Origin: Levilactobacillus huananensis
GTDB taxonomy: Bacteria > Bacillota > Bacilli > Lactobacillales > Lactobacillaceae
DNA length: 64,000 bases
NCBI RefSeq assembly: GCF_003946145.1
Contig: NZ_RHOC01000009.1
Span: forward strand, 32,552-96,551
Direction of reading: 5' to 3'
Shown: positions 16,777-26,654 of the stretch, piece after piece
Position numbering within the stretch: position 1 is the first letter of the stretch
Layout: every line of letters starts with the position of its first letter
The notes under the pieces: model-generated
Database searches by the model: none
What the model was told of the DNA's origin: nothing
Seen by the model: only the letters and a program-made list of their open reading frames with translations
Made by a program: the position numbers and the translations under genes

Positions 16777-19107
16777 ATGCTGGAACTCAAACATATTAAA
16801 AAGTATTACTACGTAGGGGATTCCGTCACCAAAGCTCTCGATGACGTCTCTGTCGCCTTTCGTTCCCAAGAGTTCGTCGCCATTCTCGGACCTAGTGGTT
16901 CCGGGAAGACCACGATGCTGAATGGTATCGGCGGCCTGGACATCTATGACTCTGGAGATCTCGCCATTGAAGGAAAATCCACCAAGGACTTCTCCGCTTC
17001 CGACTGGGATGCCTACCGAAACAACTCCGTCGGGTTCATCTTCCAAAGCTATAACATCATCAGTCACCTCAGTATCCTCGATAATGTGGAAATGGGAATG
17101 ACGCTGAGTGGAGTACCAAACGCCGAGAAGAAGGAAAAGGCGCGCAAGGCCCTCGACCGAGTTGGCTTGACACCACACATTAACAAGAAACCCAACCAAC
17201 TTTCCGGAGGACAACTTCAACGGGTCGCTATCGCGCGGGCCATTGCCAACGAACCCGAAATTCTCTTGTGTGACGAACCCACTGGAGCCCTCGATACCGA
17301 GACTAGTGAAGAAATCATGCAGTTGATCAAGGAACTCTCTGCAGAACGCCTGGTGATCATGGTCACGCATAACCCCGACCTGGCTCACCAGTACGCGGAC
17401 CGAATTATCGAATTTGCCGATGGGAAGATTCAACACGATTCGAATCCCTACGACGACCATGCCGATGCCGAACAATTTAAATTAAAGAAGACCAAGATGA
17501 CTTTCTGGACGGCCTTAAAGTTATCCTTTAACAACATTCGGACCAAGAAGGGACGGACCGCACTAACGGCCTTCGCCTCCAGTATTGGGATCATCGGTAT
17601 CGCCGTAGTCTTAGCATTGTCCAATGGTTTCCAAACACAAATCAACAAAACGCAAGCCAACACGCTAGCCCAGTTTCCTGTTACCATTTCACAAACAGCA
17701 ACGAGTACCACGGGTGCCCAGAATAGCAATGACAAGGTCAAGTCATCTAACGCCAAGCAAGTCACAGCTAAGGTCAGTGACCAAGACAAGGCGACTCATA
17801 CGAACAAGCTTACCAAGGATTACTTAAACTATGTTAAAAAACTCGATCCCAAGTTAAGCAAGAACGTGACCTACACCTACTCCACTGGGATGAACCTCCT
17901 GCGGCAAGTTGATGGCAAGACCAAGACGGTTTCTTTCTCCAACGCCGACAGCAATAATAACTCCGGTGCCATGCAGGCAGCCATGTCAGCTTCAACTGGG
18001 GTCGGCGGTTCTGTTTACCCAAGTGCCAATGACGGCGGCCTAAACTTCCTGAAGAAACACTACAAGCTCGTTTCAGGGAACTACCCCCAGAAGGCCACTG
18101 ACGTCATCCTGATCGTCGATCGGGATGGTTCGACCAACATCAATGCCCTGAAGAACCTCGGGTATTCAGTGAAGGCCAACCAAAAGTTCAGCTACAATAA
18201 GATCGTTGGTACCTCAATTAAAGTTGTGAACAACAACGACTACTACCAGAGTCTTCCTACTGGCAATTACATGCCAAACAAGGCCACGAACTCGCTGTAC
18301 AACAACAGCAATAACACCACGCTGAAGGTTGCCGGAATCGTGAAGGTGAAGTCCAAGTCTTCCGAAAATGTTCTGGCTTCCGGGATTGCTTACAGCGACA
18401 AGCTTACGCAAGGCATCATTCAGAAGAACAAGGATTCCAAAATTGTGAAGGCCCAAAAGAAGGCCAGTGACAACGTGATGACCGGCCAAAGTGTCGACAG
18501 CACTACAAAGAAGTCCCTGGTCAGCTACCTTGGTGGATCCACTACCCCAGCTAGCATCTTAATCTACCCGAATACCTTTAAAAACAAGGACAAGGTACTC
18601 TCTTACCTCGATAAGTATAACAAGGGTAAGTCTAAGTCAGACAAGGTCATCTACACCGATATGGCCGGAACCGTTTCTGACTTGACCGGTGGCTTGATGG
18701 ACGCAATTACCTACGTTCTAGTCGCCTTCGCCGGTATCTCGTTGGTAACCAGTATGATTATGATTGCCATCATTACCTACACGTCAGTTCTCGAACGGAC
18801 TAAGGAAATCGGAATTCTGAAGGCCTTAGGGGCTCGAAAGAAAGATATCACCCGTGTCTTTGATGCCGAAACGTTCATTCTCGGGGTTGGCTCCGGGGTC
18901 TTGGGCGTCGTCATTGCCTGGCTCCTGACGTTCCCAATTAACGTCGTTCTGAAAAACATTACCGATCTGAGCAACGTCGCTCACCTCAATCCGGTTCACG
19001 GAATTGTCCTGATTATCATCAGTACTGTCCTGACCATGTTGGGTGGCCACATCCCAGCAAGAATGGCTGCGAAGAAGGACGCCGCGACGGCTTTACGTTC
19101 CGAATAG
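16777..19107 (+). CDS. ABC transporter, fused ATP-binding and FtsX-type permease
   Basis: A 776-residue MacB-like fusion. The N-terminal ATPase (about 1-225) has Walker A GPSGSGKTT (residues 38-46), signature LSGGQLQR, Walker B ILLCDEPTGALD and the H-loop VTHN. A first membrane helix lies near 265-285, followed by a large extracellular domain (about 290-620, rich in N/K/S/T). The last 150 residues are an FtsX-type permease with three helices and the motif ERTKEIGILKALGARKKDI. Members export peptides or antimicrobials, or sense them in resistance modules. The ATG at 16777 was chosen because AGGA lies 10 nt upstream; an ATG at 16759 lacks a Shine-Dalgarno sequence. It is monocistronic and controlled by the divergent tetR gene by inference. 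Confidence 0.9.
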   Translation: MLELKHIKKYYYVGDSVTKALDDVSVAFRSQEFVAILGPSGSGKTTMLNGIGGLDIYDSGDLAIEGKSTKDFSASDWDAYRNNSVGFIFQSYNIISHLSILDNVEMGMTLSGVPNAEKKEKARKALDRVGLTPHINKKPNQLSGGQLQRVAIARAIANEPEILLCDEPTGALDTETSEEIMQLIKELSAERLVIMVTHNPDLAHQYADRIIEFADGKIQHDSNPYDDHADAEQFKLKKTKMTFWTALKLSFNNIRTKKGRTALTAFASSIGIIGIAVVLALSNGFQTQINKTQANTLAQFPVTISQTATSTTGAQNSNDKVKSSNAKQVTAKVSDQDKATHTNKLTKDYLNYVKKLDPKLSKNVTYTYSTGMNLLRQVDGKTKTVSFSNADSNNNSGAMQAAMSASTGVGGSVYPSANDGGLNFLKKHYKLVSGNYPQKATDVILIVDRDGSTNINALKNLGYSVKANQKFSYNKIVGTSIKVVNNNDYYQSLPTGNYMPNKATNSLYNNSNNTTLKVAGIVKVKSKSSENVLASGIAYSDKLTQGIIQKNKDSKIVKAQKKASDNVMTGQSVDSTTKKSLVSYLGGSTTPASILIYPNTFKNKDKVLSYLDKYNKGKSKSDKVIYTDMAGTVSDLTGGLMDAITYVLVAFAGISLVTSMIMIAIITYTSVLERTKEIGILKALGARKKDITRVFDAETFILGVGSGVLGVVIAWLLTFPINVVLKNITDLSNVAHLNPVHGIVLIIISTVLTMLGGHIPARMAAKKDAATALRSE

Positions 19108-19126
19108 CTTTTAAGTTTGACTTTCT

Positions 19127-19164
19127 AAAGGGACTGCTAACCTATGAGTTAGTAGTCCCTTTTT
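19127..19164 (+). terminator. Terminator of the ABC transporter gene
   Basis: AAAGGGACTGCTAAC and GTTAGTAGTCCCTTT form a long hairpin followed by T. Confidence 0.9.
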
Positions 19165-19257
19165 GTCTTGAGGTTACTGGACACCCCTGTTGATCAGTAA
19201 CTGGTGGCTGAAACATCCCCGTAACGACCGCTGGTGCTCAACCTCATTCACTGTAAA

Positions 19258-19292
19258 TAAAAACTCGCCGTCCAGAGTGGATGGCGAGTTTT
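19258..19292 (-). terminator. Terminator of the alsS-alsD operon
   Basis: AAAACTCGCC and GGCGAGTTTT pair around a short loop; on the minus strand the structure ends in T-rich sequence 20 bp after the alsD stop codon. Confidence 0.8.
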
Positions 19293-19311
19293 GACTTGTC
19301 TATCTGTAGGA

Positions 19312-20028
19312 TTAACCTTCGGCCTGATGCAGATCGCCCATGATATCATCTTGTGAAAAATCATGTTGCTGATAATCCGGATCGGCAACGGGCAAGTGTT
19401 GTTCCAGGGTGTCGAAAATCTGAATCTGAACCTCTCCGGTCACCCGGCCGCAACCCAGGAGATGCCCCCCAAAGGTGTGGTCATCATCCAAAAAGTGGTC
19501 GTGGTACCCCCCGACTGCGACACCGTCAAAGATCTGTGGGGAATAGTAGCCCAGCAAGGTCCCCTTCACGGTGTCACGAGTGAAGATACTCTGGTTCTCA
19601 GCCGTCTCTGCCAAAGATTTGAATGGCCGACTAGACTTAGCCACCGCCCGGGTCTTCACATCCGTAAAGGTTCCGGTGACCATAATTGAGAAGAAGGTGT
19701 TAGCACCATGCGTCAGAGCCAGTACTTGGTCATGGAGTTCCTCACGTGTGGCATTTTCCACCGTGACTAGTGGCCGATAATCAGCGAAGTGGCTATTGGC
19801 AAATGGTAACGTAAAGTCGTCACCCACCACGGTCACCTGCCCTGCACTATTAACTTGATAAGGCTTGCCATCTAAAATAATTAGCTCGCCGTCTAACCCC
19901 TCACCAGTTCCAATTCCGGTATCACCGTGGGCCAGTAAAGTGCTCATGGGTAACGTTCCCGTCAGCAAGCCTGGCACTAATAAGGCCAGTGTTCCGTGTT
20001 GATATAAGGTTGTTGTCTTCATCATCAT
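19312..20028 (-). CDS. alsD: Alpha-acetolactate decarboxylase
   Basis: The protein has 238 residues. It decarboxylates alpha-acetolactate to acetoin in the cytoplasm, drawing off excess pyruvate and limiting acidification. Family motifs are GTGEGLDGELIILDG (about 39-53), the metal-binding His cluster YHDHF and GGHLL (about 177-190) and a conserved Arg in the SSRPFKSL region. It lies 9 bp behind alsS in the same operon, so it uses the product of the preceding gene. Three ATGs in a row (20028, 20025, 20022) follow AAAAGGA at 4, 7 and 10 nt, so the exact start is open. No true signal peptide is expected although the N-terminus is fairly hydrophobic. Confidence 0.93.
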   Translation of the reverse strand: MMMKTTTLYQHGTLALLVPGLLTGTLPMSTLLAHGDTGIGTGEGLDGELIILDGKPYQVNSAGQVTVVGDDFTLPFANSHFADYRPLVTVENATREELHDQVLALTHGANTFFSIMVTGTFTDVKTRAVAKSSRPFKSLAETAENQSIFTRDTVKGTLLGYYSPQIFDGVAVGGYHDHFLDDDHTFGGHLLGCGRVTGEVQIQIFDTLEQHLPVADPDYQQHDFSQDDIMGDLHQAEG

Positions 20029-20037
20029 GACTTCCTT

Positions 20038-21720
20038 TTAGCTTAAGACATCTTCGAGTAATAAGGACTTTAATTGTAAATTATCGCGGTAGTCCACTGG
20101 AATTTCAACGACGACTGGTCCGTTAGCAGCCGTCGTAAAGGCCGCACTCAAGGTACTTGCCAGATCGGCCGCATGATCCACACGTAAGCCGGTAGCCCCA
20201 AAGCTTTCGGCATACTTCACGTAATCCACGGGGCCAAAGCTGACTGCGGCATCATGACCGTATTTGGCAATCTCTTGGAACCGCACCATGTCATAGTAGC
20301 CATCGGCCCAGATAATCTGAACGATTGGCAAGTTTAGCCGCACGGCCGTCTCAAGTTCTTGGCTCGAGAACAGGAAACCACCATCACCGGCAACGGAAAC
20401 GATCGGTTGACCAGGTCGCTCGAGTGCAGCTGCAATCGCCCATGGAAAGGCGACGCCCAACGTCTGCATCCCGTTACTGAATAACAGGTGTCGTGGTTGG
20501 TAGCTCCGGAAGTAACGGGCCATCCAAATGTAGAAACTACCGACGTCTACCGTTACCGTTGTCTCGTCATTAACTTGGGCCTGCAAAGCTTGAATAATGG
20601 CTAGTGGGTGAATTCCATGCGCATCGTCTGGGGTTGGCGCTTCTGCCTGAGCAGCTAACATGTCACCCAAATCGGTCAAGTCTGCCTGAACATCAGAAGA
20701 TAAAGCCCAATCAGTTGGTAAAGCTTGGCCCAAAGCATGCAGGGTCTTGGCAATATCAGCATGGATCACTAATTCTGGTTGATAATCGGTCGTAATTTCA
20801 GGGACCACACTATCGAGACTAACCACTTCGCCAGTCCGATCGGCATTCCAGATTCGGGCTTCATATTCCACAGGGTCGTAACCCACCGTGATCACTAAGT
20901 CACTCTTCTTTAGAAGATTGTCTCCGATTTGATTTCTGAAGAGACCAACTCGGCCAAAGTAGTTACGAACCAAGCCACGTGACACGACACCGGCACCCTG
21001 GAACGTCTCAACCACAGGAATCTCAGCGTGACCTAGCAATTCACGAATCGCGGTTGTCACGTCACTGGCTGAGGCCCGCATGCCGGCTAGAATCACTGGT
21101 AAATCGGCGTGCGTAATCTTGTCGACCAACGCACTGACCGTTACAGGGTCCGCAACACCTTGATCAATCGTTGGGACAGCCTTGATTTCAGGCCGGTCAA
21201 CTTCACCATTCAACACGTTTTGAGGTAAGGAGATGAACGTTGCCCCCGCCTTAGGTGCCCGCGCCGTTTGATAGGCATTGGCAAAGGCTTCGGAAAGACT
21301 ATTCGCATTTTGAACCTCAACACTGGACTTCGTGGCCGAACTCAGGAGCTCCTTACTGGGAATACTCTGATGAGTCAGACGACCAATGTCATCTTGAGGC
21401 ACCTGGCCCCCCAGTGCAACGACGGGATCGCCTTCCGCGGTTGCCGTAATCAGGCTGGTCGTCAGGTTGGAAACTCCAGGGCCTGAGGTGGTCGCAACCA
21501 CGCCGGGTTTCCCAGTAAGACGACCAATTCCAGACGCAATCAATGCGGCATTCTGTTCGTGCCGAGTCACAATAACCTTTGGTACGCGTGGGTCCTTGCT
21601 GTACTCCAGGCCTTCGAAGAGTTGGTCAACCTTCGCGCCCGGGATACCGAACACATATTTGATCCCCTGATTAATCATGCTTTGAATTAACGCTTGTGCG
21701 CCAGTCTTGGTTTCTGTCAT
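20038..21720 (-). CDS. alsS: Catabolic acetolactate synthase
   Basis: A 560-residue thiamine-diphosphate enzyme condensing two pyruvate to alpha-acetolactate. Present are FGIPGAK, the catalytic Glu in RHEQNAA (about residue 56), the SGPGVSN loop and the ThDP/Mg motif GDGGFLFSSQELETAVR. It is the FAD-independent, catabolic type, since it pairs with alsD and no regulatory subunit is near. An oddity is that the usual WNDG after the GDG motif reads WADG (codon GCC). The ATG at 21720 follows GGGGGA; an upstream ATG at 21741 has no Shine-Dalgarno sequence. Transcription probably starts at the TTGACA-17-TATGAT promoter shared with the divergent marR gene. Confidence 0.94.
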   Translation of the reverse strand: MTETKTGAQALIQSMINQGIKYVFGIPGAKVDQLFEGLEYSKDPRVPKVIVTRHEQNAALIASGIGRLTGKPGVVATTSGPGVSNLTTSLITATAEGDPVVALGGQVPQDDIGRLTHQSIPSKELLSSATKSSVEVQNANSLSEAFANAYQTARAPKAGATFISLPQNVLNGEVDRPEIKAVPTIDQGVADPVTVSALVDKITHADLPVILAGMRASASDVTTAIRELLGHAEIPVVETFQGAGVVSRGLVRNYFGRVGLFRNQIGDNLLKKSDLVITVGYDPVEYEARIWNADRTGEVVSLDSVVPEITTDYQPELVIHADIAKTLHALGQALPTDWALSSDVQADLTDLGDMLAAQAEAPTPDDAHGIHPLAIIQALQAQVNDETTVTVDVGSFYIWMARYFRSYQPRHLLFSNGMQTLGVAFPWAIAAALERPGQPIVSVAGDGGFLFSSQELETAVRLNLPIVQIIWADGYYDMVRFQEIAKYGHDAAVSFGPVDYVKYAESFGATGLRVDHAADLASTLSAAFTTAANGPVVVEIPVDYRDNLQLKSLLLEDVLS

Positions 21721-21758
21721 CGGTGGGTCCCCCGTTTTCATTTTTTTAGTTCAATTGT

Positions 21759-21772
21759 GTTGACAAGTCAAC
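21759..21772. promoter_or_regulatory. Palindromic operator 1, alsS/marR
   Basis: GTTGAC-AA-GTCAAC is a palindrome. It contains the -35 box (TTGACA) of the marR promoter and covers about +2 to +15 of the predicted alsS transcript. A MarR-type repressor binding here would block both genes. Confidence 0.65.
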
Positions 21773-21788
21773 TTAGAATCATCATAAT
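21760..21788 (+). promoter_or_regulatory. marR promoter
   Basis: TTGACA (21760-21765), a 17-bp spacer and CATAAT (21783-21788), 55 bp before the marR start. Confidence 0.65.
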
Positions 21789-21809
21789 AGCCTTAAGTTG
21801 TTTTGTCAA
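21781..21809 (-). promoter_or_regulatory. alsS promoter
   Basis: On the minus strand TTGACA (21804-21809), a 17-bp spacer and TATGAT (21781-21786). Its -10 overlaps the -10 of the divergent marR promoter. Confidence 0.75.
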
Positions 21810-21810
21810 C
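21797..21810. promoter_or_regulatory. Palindromic operator 2, alsS/marR
   Basis: GTTG-TTTTG-TCAAC is a second copy of the palindrome, less perfect than operator 1. It covers the -35 box of alsS and the start of the marR transcript. Its centre is 38 bp from that of operator 1. Confidence 0.55.
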
Positions 21811-21843
21811 ATAGAACCTTTTTCACAACAGAAAGGAGTCGCC

Positions 21844-22281
21844 ATGATCGATTTAGGTTATCTGGCTCAGGATATTTCTATCCTACACCGCAAATACTAC
21901 AAAGACACCAGCCCGATATTTAAGGACTTGGGGCTGAATCCAACGGCCGCCTGCGTCCTACTGACGGTTCACGAACACCCGGCGATCAACCAAAGTCAAG
22001 TTGCCAAGACTCTCGTCATTGACAAGGGGCTCACCACCCGTGAAGTCAACAAAATTCAAGATCTCGGCTACCTGAGCAAGACTGCTGGAAGTGGCAAGAC
22101 GCAACTTCTCAGCCTCACCTCTGATGGGGAAGCCGTTGTGGCACAGGTCCAAGATATTCGTCGTAGCTGGTGGCAAGCCCGCTTCGACGAAACGGGTATT
22201 GATGCCAACAGCCCGCTGATCCCCGCGATCCAAGCCGCGGTGACCAACATCATCGATGACCCCAATGTTCCAGCAAAATAG
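21844..22281 (+). CDS. MarR-family transcriptional regulator
   Basis: The protein has 145 residues with a winged helix-turn-helix fold. Helices at about 33-85 include NQSQVAKTLVIDKGLTTREVNKIQ as the DNA-reading part, then the wing (GSGKTQLLSLTSDGE). The ATG lies 5 nt after AAAGGAG. It is transcribed away from alsS from an overlapping promoter, with two palindromes placed to control both directions, so it is most likely the repressor of alsSD and of itself. The effector is unknown; the B. subtilis als operon is instead controlled by the LysR-type AlsR. Confidence 0.85.
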   Translation: MIDLGYLAQDISILHRKYYKDTSPIFKDLGLNPTAACVLLTVHEHPAINQSQVAKTLVIDKGLTTREVNKIQDLGYLSKTAGSGKTQLLSLTSDGEAVVAQVQDIRRSWWQARFDETGIDANSPLIPAIQAAVTNIIDDPNVPAK

Positions 22282-22284
22282 AAG

Positions 22285-22335
22285 AAAAACGCCTGTCGGC
22301 CACACGCAACTTTGCGTGTGCTGACAGGCGTTTTA
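22285..22335 (+). terminator. Terminator of the marR gene
   Basis: AAAACGCCTGTC-GGCCACACGCAA against TTGCGTGTGCTGACAGGCGTTTT, a very stable hairpin ending in T. From 22336 to 22498 only short inverted repeats are seen (GTTCCA/TGGAAC, AGAATTG/CAATTCT); no gene is supported. Confidence 0.9.
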
Positions 22336-22498
22336 ATTTGCGATTAAACTTGTTCCATTTACTAGCGGCCATAGTGGAACTGTTCGGCAACCAGACCCTT
22401 AAGTCAGATTGAACTTTGCCGCTAGCAGAATTGACTGCTAATCGCCGCGACTCACAATTCTGATAACCCAATTAACACACTTGTCGCATAGCAAGAGA

Positions 22499-22550
22499 AA
22501 ACGGGTAAGCCCCACTTGGCCTCAGCCAGCAGACGGTTACCCGTTCATTA
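22499..22550 (-). terminator. Possible pyrG terminator
   Basis: AACGGGTAA and TTACCCGTT pair across a 33-nt loop, with T-rich sequence after them on the minus strand. It lies about 80 bp beyond the pyrG stop and is only moderately convincing. Confidence 0.45.
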
Positions 22551-22626
22551 ATTCCATTCAGTTATCTTTAGCTATGATAAACCACGGTCCTCGCCGCAGG
22601 TGGCCAACTAAAACTAAGTTAGAAAT

Positions 22627-24258
<1,632 letters not shown>

Positions 24259-24274
24259 TTAGGGTATAAAACTA

Positions 24275-24352
24275 TAAAAAAACTCCCTATTCATTCGGAA
24301 TAGGGAGCTACTTCACCGTTCAGTTGTCCTAGCTACAAGTAGCAAGGAGCCC
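24275..24352 (-). promoter_or_regulatory. pyrG leader with CTP-sensing transcription attenuator
   Basis: The predicted RNA begins pppGGGCUCC at 24352. About 45 nt on is an intrinsic terminator, GCTCCCTATTC-CGAAT-GAATAGGGAG, followed by seven T (24275-24308). In B. subtilis pyrG, low CTP causes repeated G addition after GGGC, and the poly-G end pairs with the C/U-rich 5' arm of the terminator. The needed parts are all present here: GGGC start, C at position 4 and a CUCCCU arm. Confidence 0.8.
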
Positions 24353-24359
24353 AAAAAAC

Positions 24360-24388
24360 ATACTAACTGTTTTTTGACTGTAGGTCAA
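24360..24388 (-). promoter_or_regulatory. pyrG promoter
   Basis: On the minus strand TTGACC (24383-24388), a 17-bp spacer and TAGTAT (24360-24365), then 7 nt to the G at 24352 that begins GGGC. It lies in the gap after the rpoE stop codon. Confidence 0.8.
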
Positions 24389-24402
24389 GCAAACATTTTA
24401 AT

Positions 24403-25056
24403 TTACTTTTGATCGCTGTCTTCTTCATCTTCATCGTCGTCTTCATCATCGTCATCAGAGAAGTCGAGATTAGCAGTATCATCATCGTCCGGGGCTTCCA
24501 TCTGTGAAAGCTGGTCTTCGATACCATCTGGGATGTCTTCCGAAGCATCTTCTTCGTCATCGTCATCGATGCCCAAGCCGGTCTGTAACTTACCCAGATC
24601 TGGCGTTGAACCGGTTGAATCGTCATCATCGTCGTCATCACTGGCGTACGACGTGTCATCATCTTCCGGATCGTCGTCATCGTAATCGATTACGTCGTCG
24701 TCATCGGTCGTGTCGGCGAGGAAGGCATTAACCTTCTTACGCTTCTTACGCTTAGGTTGATCTTCATCTTCCTCAGCGTGAACCGTCGCTTCATCGATGG
24801 ATTCAAACGGATACCAAGTTCGCAGTCCCCAGAGGTTATCACCCAGAGAAATGAAACTACCATCGACATTTAAATCCGTATAGAATTGGGACAGCCGGTT
24901 ACGAACTTCTGCGTCACTGTCGCCCAAATAGGCTTGCACGGCGTTTGCTAAGTCGGCAAATGCCATCACGTCACCGTGTTGAGACAAAATGGCGTGAGCA
25001 ACTTCGATCATTGATAATTCCTTTTTATTCTGGCCCTCAAAGACTTTTAATTCCAA
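24403..25056 (-). CDS. rpoE: DNA-directed RNA polymerase delta subunit
   Basis: The protein has 217 residues. The N-terminal folded domain (HARE-HTH type, about 1-90, with SMIEVAHAILSQ and FYTDLNVDGSFISLGDN) is followed by a basic patch (KRKKRKK) and a very acidic, disordered Asp/Glu-rich tail of about 100 residues. The subunit speeds recycling of RNA polymerase and lowers non-specific binding. The start is taken as the TTG at 25056 (product MELKVFEGQ), with AAAGGA 11 nt upstream, because homologues begin there; a GTG at 25077 precedes the Shine-Dalgarno sequence. DUF1934 upstream and pyrG downstream are common neighbours. Confidence 0.93.
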   Translation of the reverse strand: MELKVFEGQNKKELSMIEVAHAILSQHGDVMAFADLANAVQAYLGDSDAEVRNRLSQFYTDLNVDGSFISLGDNLWGLRTWYPFESIDEATVHAEEDEDQPKRKKRKKVNAFLADTTDDDDVIDYDDDDPEDDDTSYASDDDDDDDSTGSTPDLGKLQTGLGIDDDDEEDASEDIPDGIEDQLSQMEAPDDDDTANLDFSDDDDEDDDEDEEDSDQK

Positions 25057-25100
25057 ACTGGTGCACGTCCTTTCCACAGTCTACGAAATATGATACTCGT

Positions 25101-25541
25101 TTATGCCGTAAATTGCAATCGAATCTTGTAGTTCCCGACTAATTCTTCACCAGCATAGAGCAGATAATCAATCTTAACGTTCCCACTGAATGGCCGCTCC
25201 TGAAAACTGGTCTCCAGATATGGCGTCACCGTCTCGATTGGCATGATGCCATAAGGCGTCTTGTAGCGTGCCGTGACCCGCTTACCGCTAATAAAGTGTA
25301 ACCGAAGTTCTGCCTCGGCATTCCGCGTCAGATGAACCTCACCTTCTGGTGTGAACTTCATCGTCACGGGGGTTTCCTTCCCCGTCTCTTGATCGGGTTC
25401 CAGATAGCGAAGATAGAGGTTCAGGCCCATCTGGACGAGCTGACCTTCCACATCTAAGCGGTAGTCGGAAACGTCTCCATCCTGTTTAATATGCGTCTCC
25501 AAGTGAATCATCACGGGCACACCCGTTGATAACTGATCCAT
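25101..25541 (-). CDS. DUF1934 family protein
   Basis: The protein has 146 residues of the DUF1934 (YwiB-like) family, a small beta-barrel of calycin type with unknown role. No signal peptide or membrane segment is seen. The ATG lies 7 nt after GGGAG; a GTG six bases upstream is a weaker option. It is 44 bp upstream of rpoE on the same strand and probably co-transcribed with it. The function cannot be assigned. Confidence 0.85.
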   Translation of the reverse strand: MDQLSTGVPVMIHLETHIKQDGDVSDYRLDVEGQLVQMGLNLYLRYLEPDQETGKETPVTMKFTPEGEVHLTRNAEAELRLHFISGKRVTARYKTPYGIMPIETVTPYLETSFQERPFSGNVKIDYLLYAGEELVGNYKIRLQFTA

Positions 25542-25805
25542 CTGCACACTCCCTTTCCGTGAATTGTCTGCGTTAATTATAGTTCATTTTTCGTGGAAAA
25601 CCTATTCTTTATACTTTAATTCAAAGCAAATTATATGCGGGAAAAGCCGTGCACCACCCACTGATATCAACGTTCAAAATTACGCTAAGAAACTCCGACC
25701 GCAAATGCCGAAGCGGCCTAGTCACACTGCCTCAACCATGACGGGGCCTAAGTTTTCTAGTATAATGAAAACATTGGTTCTAAACGACTGAAAGGGGGAC
25801 GCATC

Positions 25806-26627
25806 TTGGCACCATTTAATTTAACCACTGACCGGATTCAGACGCTGACGACCGCCATTACGGCCGATCAAAAGAATCAGGCCTTCGGTTACACCAATGC
25901 CTTGCTGGATCTGATCCCCCGCCTTAAACAGCCCATACTGCACTTCTGGACCATGCCACCAACTGTCATCATGGGGATTAAGGATAAGCGGCTACCACAC
26001 CTTACAGACGCTGTCAGTGCCATTCACGGCTATGGTTATGACCATGTTCTCCGTAATTCCGGGGGATTAGCTGTGGTGGCTGACGGGGGCATTCTGAACG
26101 TTTCCTTGTTTCAGCCGCTGACGACCCCCGCAATTAGCGTCGCCGCAGCCTATGACCAGATGTTAGCCCTAATGGCGGCTACCTGGCCGAAGCTCGACCT
26201 GGCCCATCACGAGATCACCCGGTCCTATTGCCCAGGTGACTACGACCTCAGTGTCAACAACCGTAAGATTGCTGGCATTTCGCAACGCCGAAGCCCTCAT
26301 GCGATGGTGACCATGCTCTATCTAAGTGTCACCGGCGATCAACTCACCCGGGGAAGTCTGATTCGTGACTTTTACCGCGCGGGCTTAGGAGCACACACCA
26401 ACGATTGGAACTTTCCCGACGTCGATCCCAATGTCATGACGACGGTCACGGATCTCTTGGATCGCCCACTCACTGTATTGGACGCTCAGCAACGGATTCT
26501 TGACGCTTGTGCCACTGCAGGTCTCGACATCGGCCGAGGTAAGTTAACCGCGGCCATGACCACCCCCTGGTTTCAGGAACGCCTGGCCCATGCGACCGCC
26601 CTCATGGCACGCCGTCAACCCATTTAA
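25806..26627 (+). CDS. Lipoate/octanoate transferase, LipL-like (BPL/LplA/LipB family)
   Basis: The protein has 273 residues. The family fold is shown by NSGGLAVVADGGILNVSLF (about 78-96) and SYCPGDYDLSVNNRKIAGISQRR (about 139-161). The Cys in SYCPG (about residue 141) and Lys in RKIAG match LipL of B. subtilis, which moves octanoyl or lipoyl groups from GcvH to E2 subunits. Plain LplA ligase lacks that Cys. Annotators often name it lipoate-protein ligase. The start is TTG, 7 nt after GGGGG; a -10 TATAAT lies at 25761-25766. It heads a plus-strand run with the HD and HAD genes. Confidence 0.82.
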   Translation: MAPFNLTTDRIQTLTTAITADQKNQAFGYTNALLDLIPRLKQPILHFWTMPPTVIMGIKDKRLPHLTDAVSAIHGYGYDHVLRNSGGLAVVADGGILNVSLFQPLTTPAISVAAAYDQMLALMAATWPKLDLAHHEITRSYCPGDYDLSVNNRKIAGISQRRSPHAMVTMLYLSVTGDQLTRGSLIRDFYRAGLGAHTNDWNFPDVDPNVMTTVTDLLDRPLTVLDAQQRILDACATAGLDIGRGKLTAAMTTPWFQERLAHATALMARRQPI

Positions 26628-26654
26628 TGTTTAAATCAAGAAGGAGGACTCACT

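Noticed and set aside
16768..17475. 235-codon minus-strand ORF inside the ABC transporter gene
   Set aside because: It is antisense to a clear ATPase domain and has no own ribosome binding site or family match.
19363..19689. Plus-strand ORFs antisense to alsD
   Set aside because: alsD is a certain gene and the antisense frames carry no recognisable domain.
22250..22471. 73-codon minus-strand ORF downstream of marR
   Set aside because: It spans the marR terminator hairpin and has no protein features.
24403..24740. Simple-sequence GAT/CAT repeat tract as a possible satellite
   Set aside because: It encodes the Asp/Glu-rich tail of RpoE, which is normal for the delta subunit.
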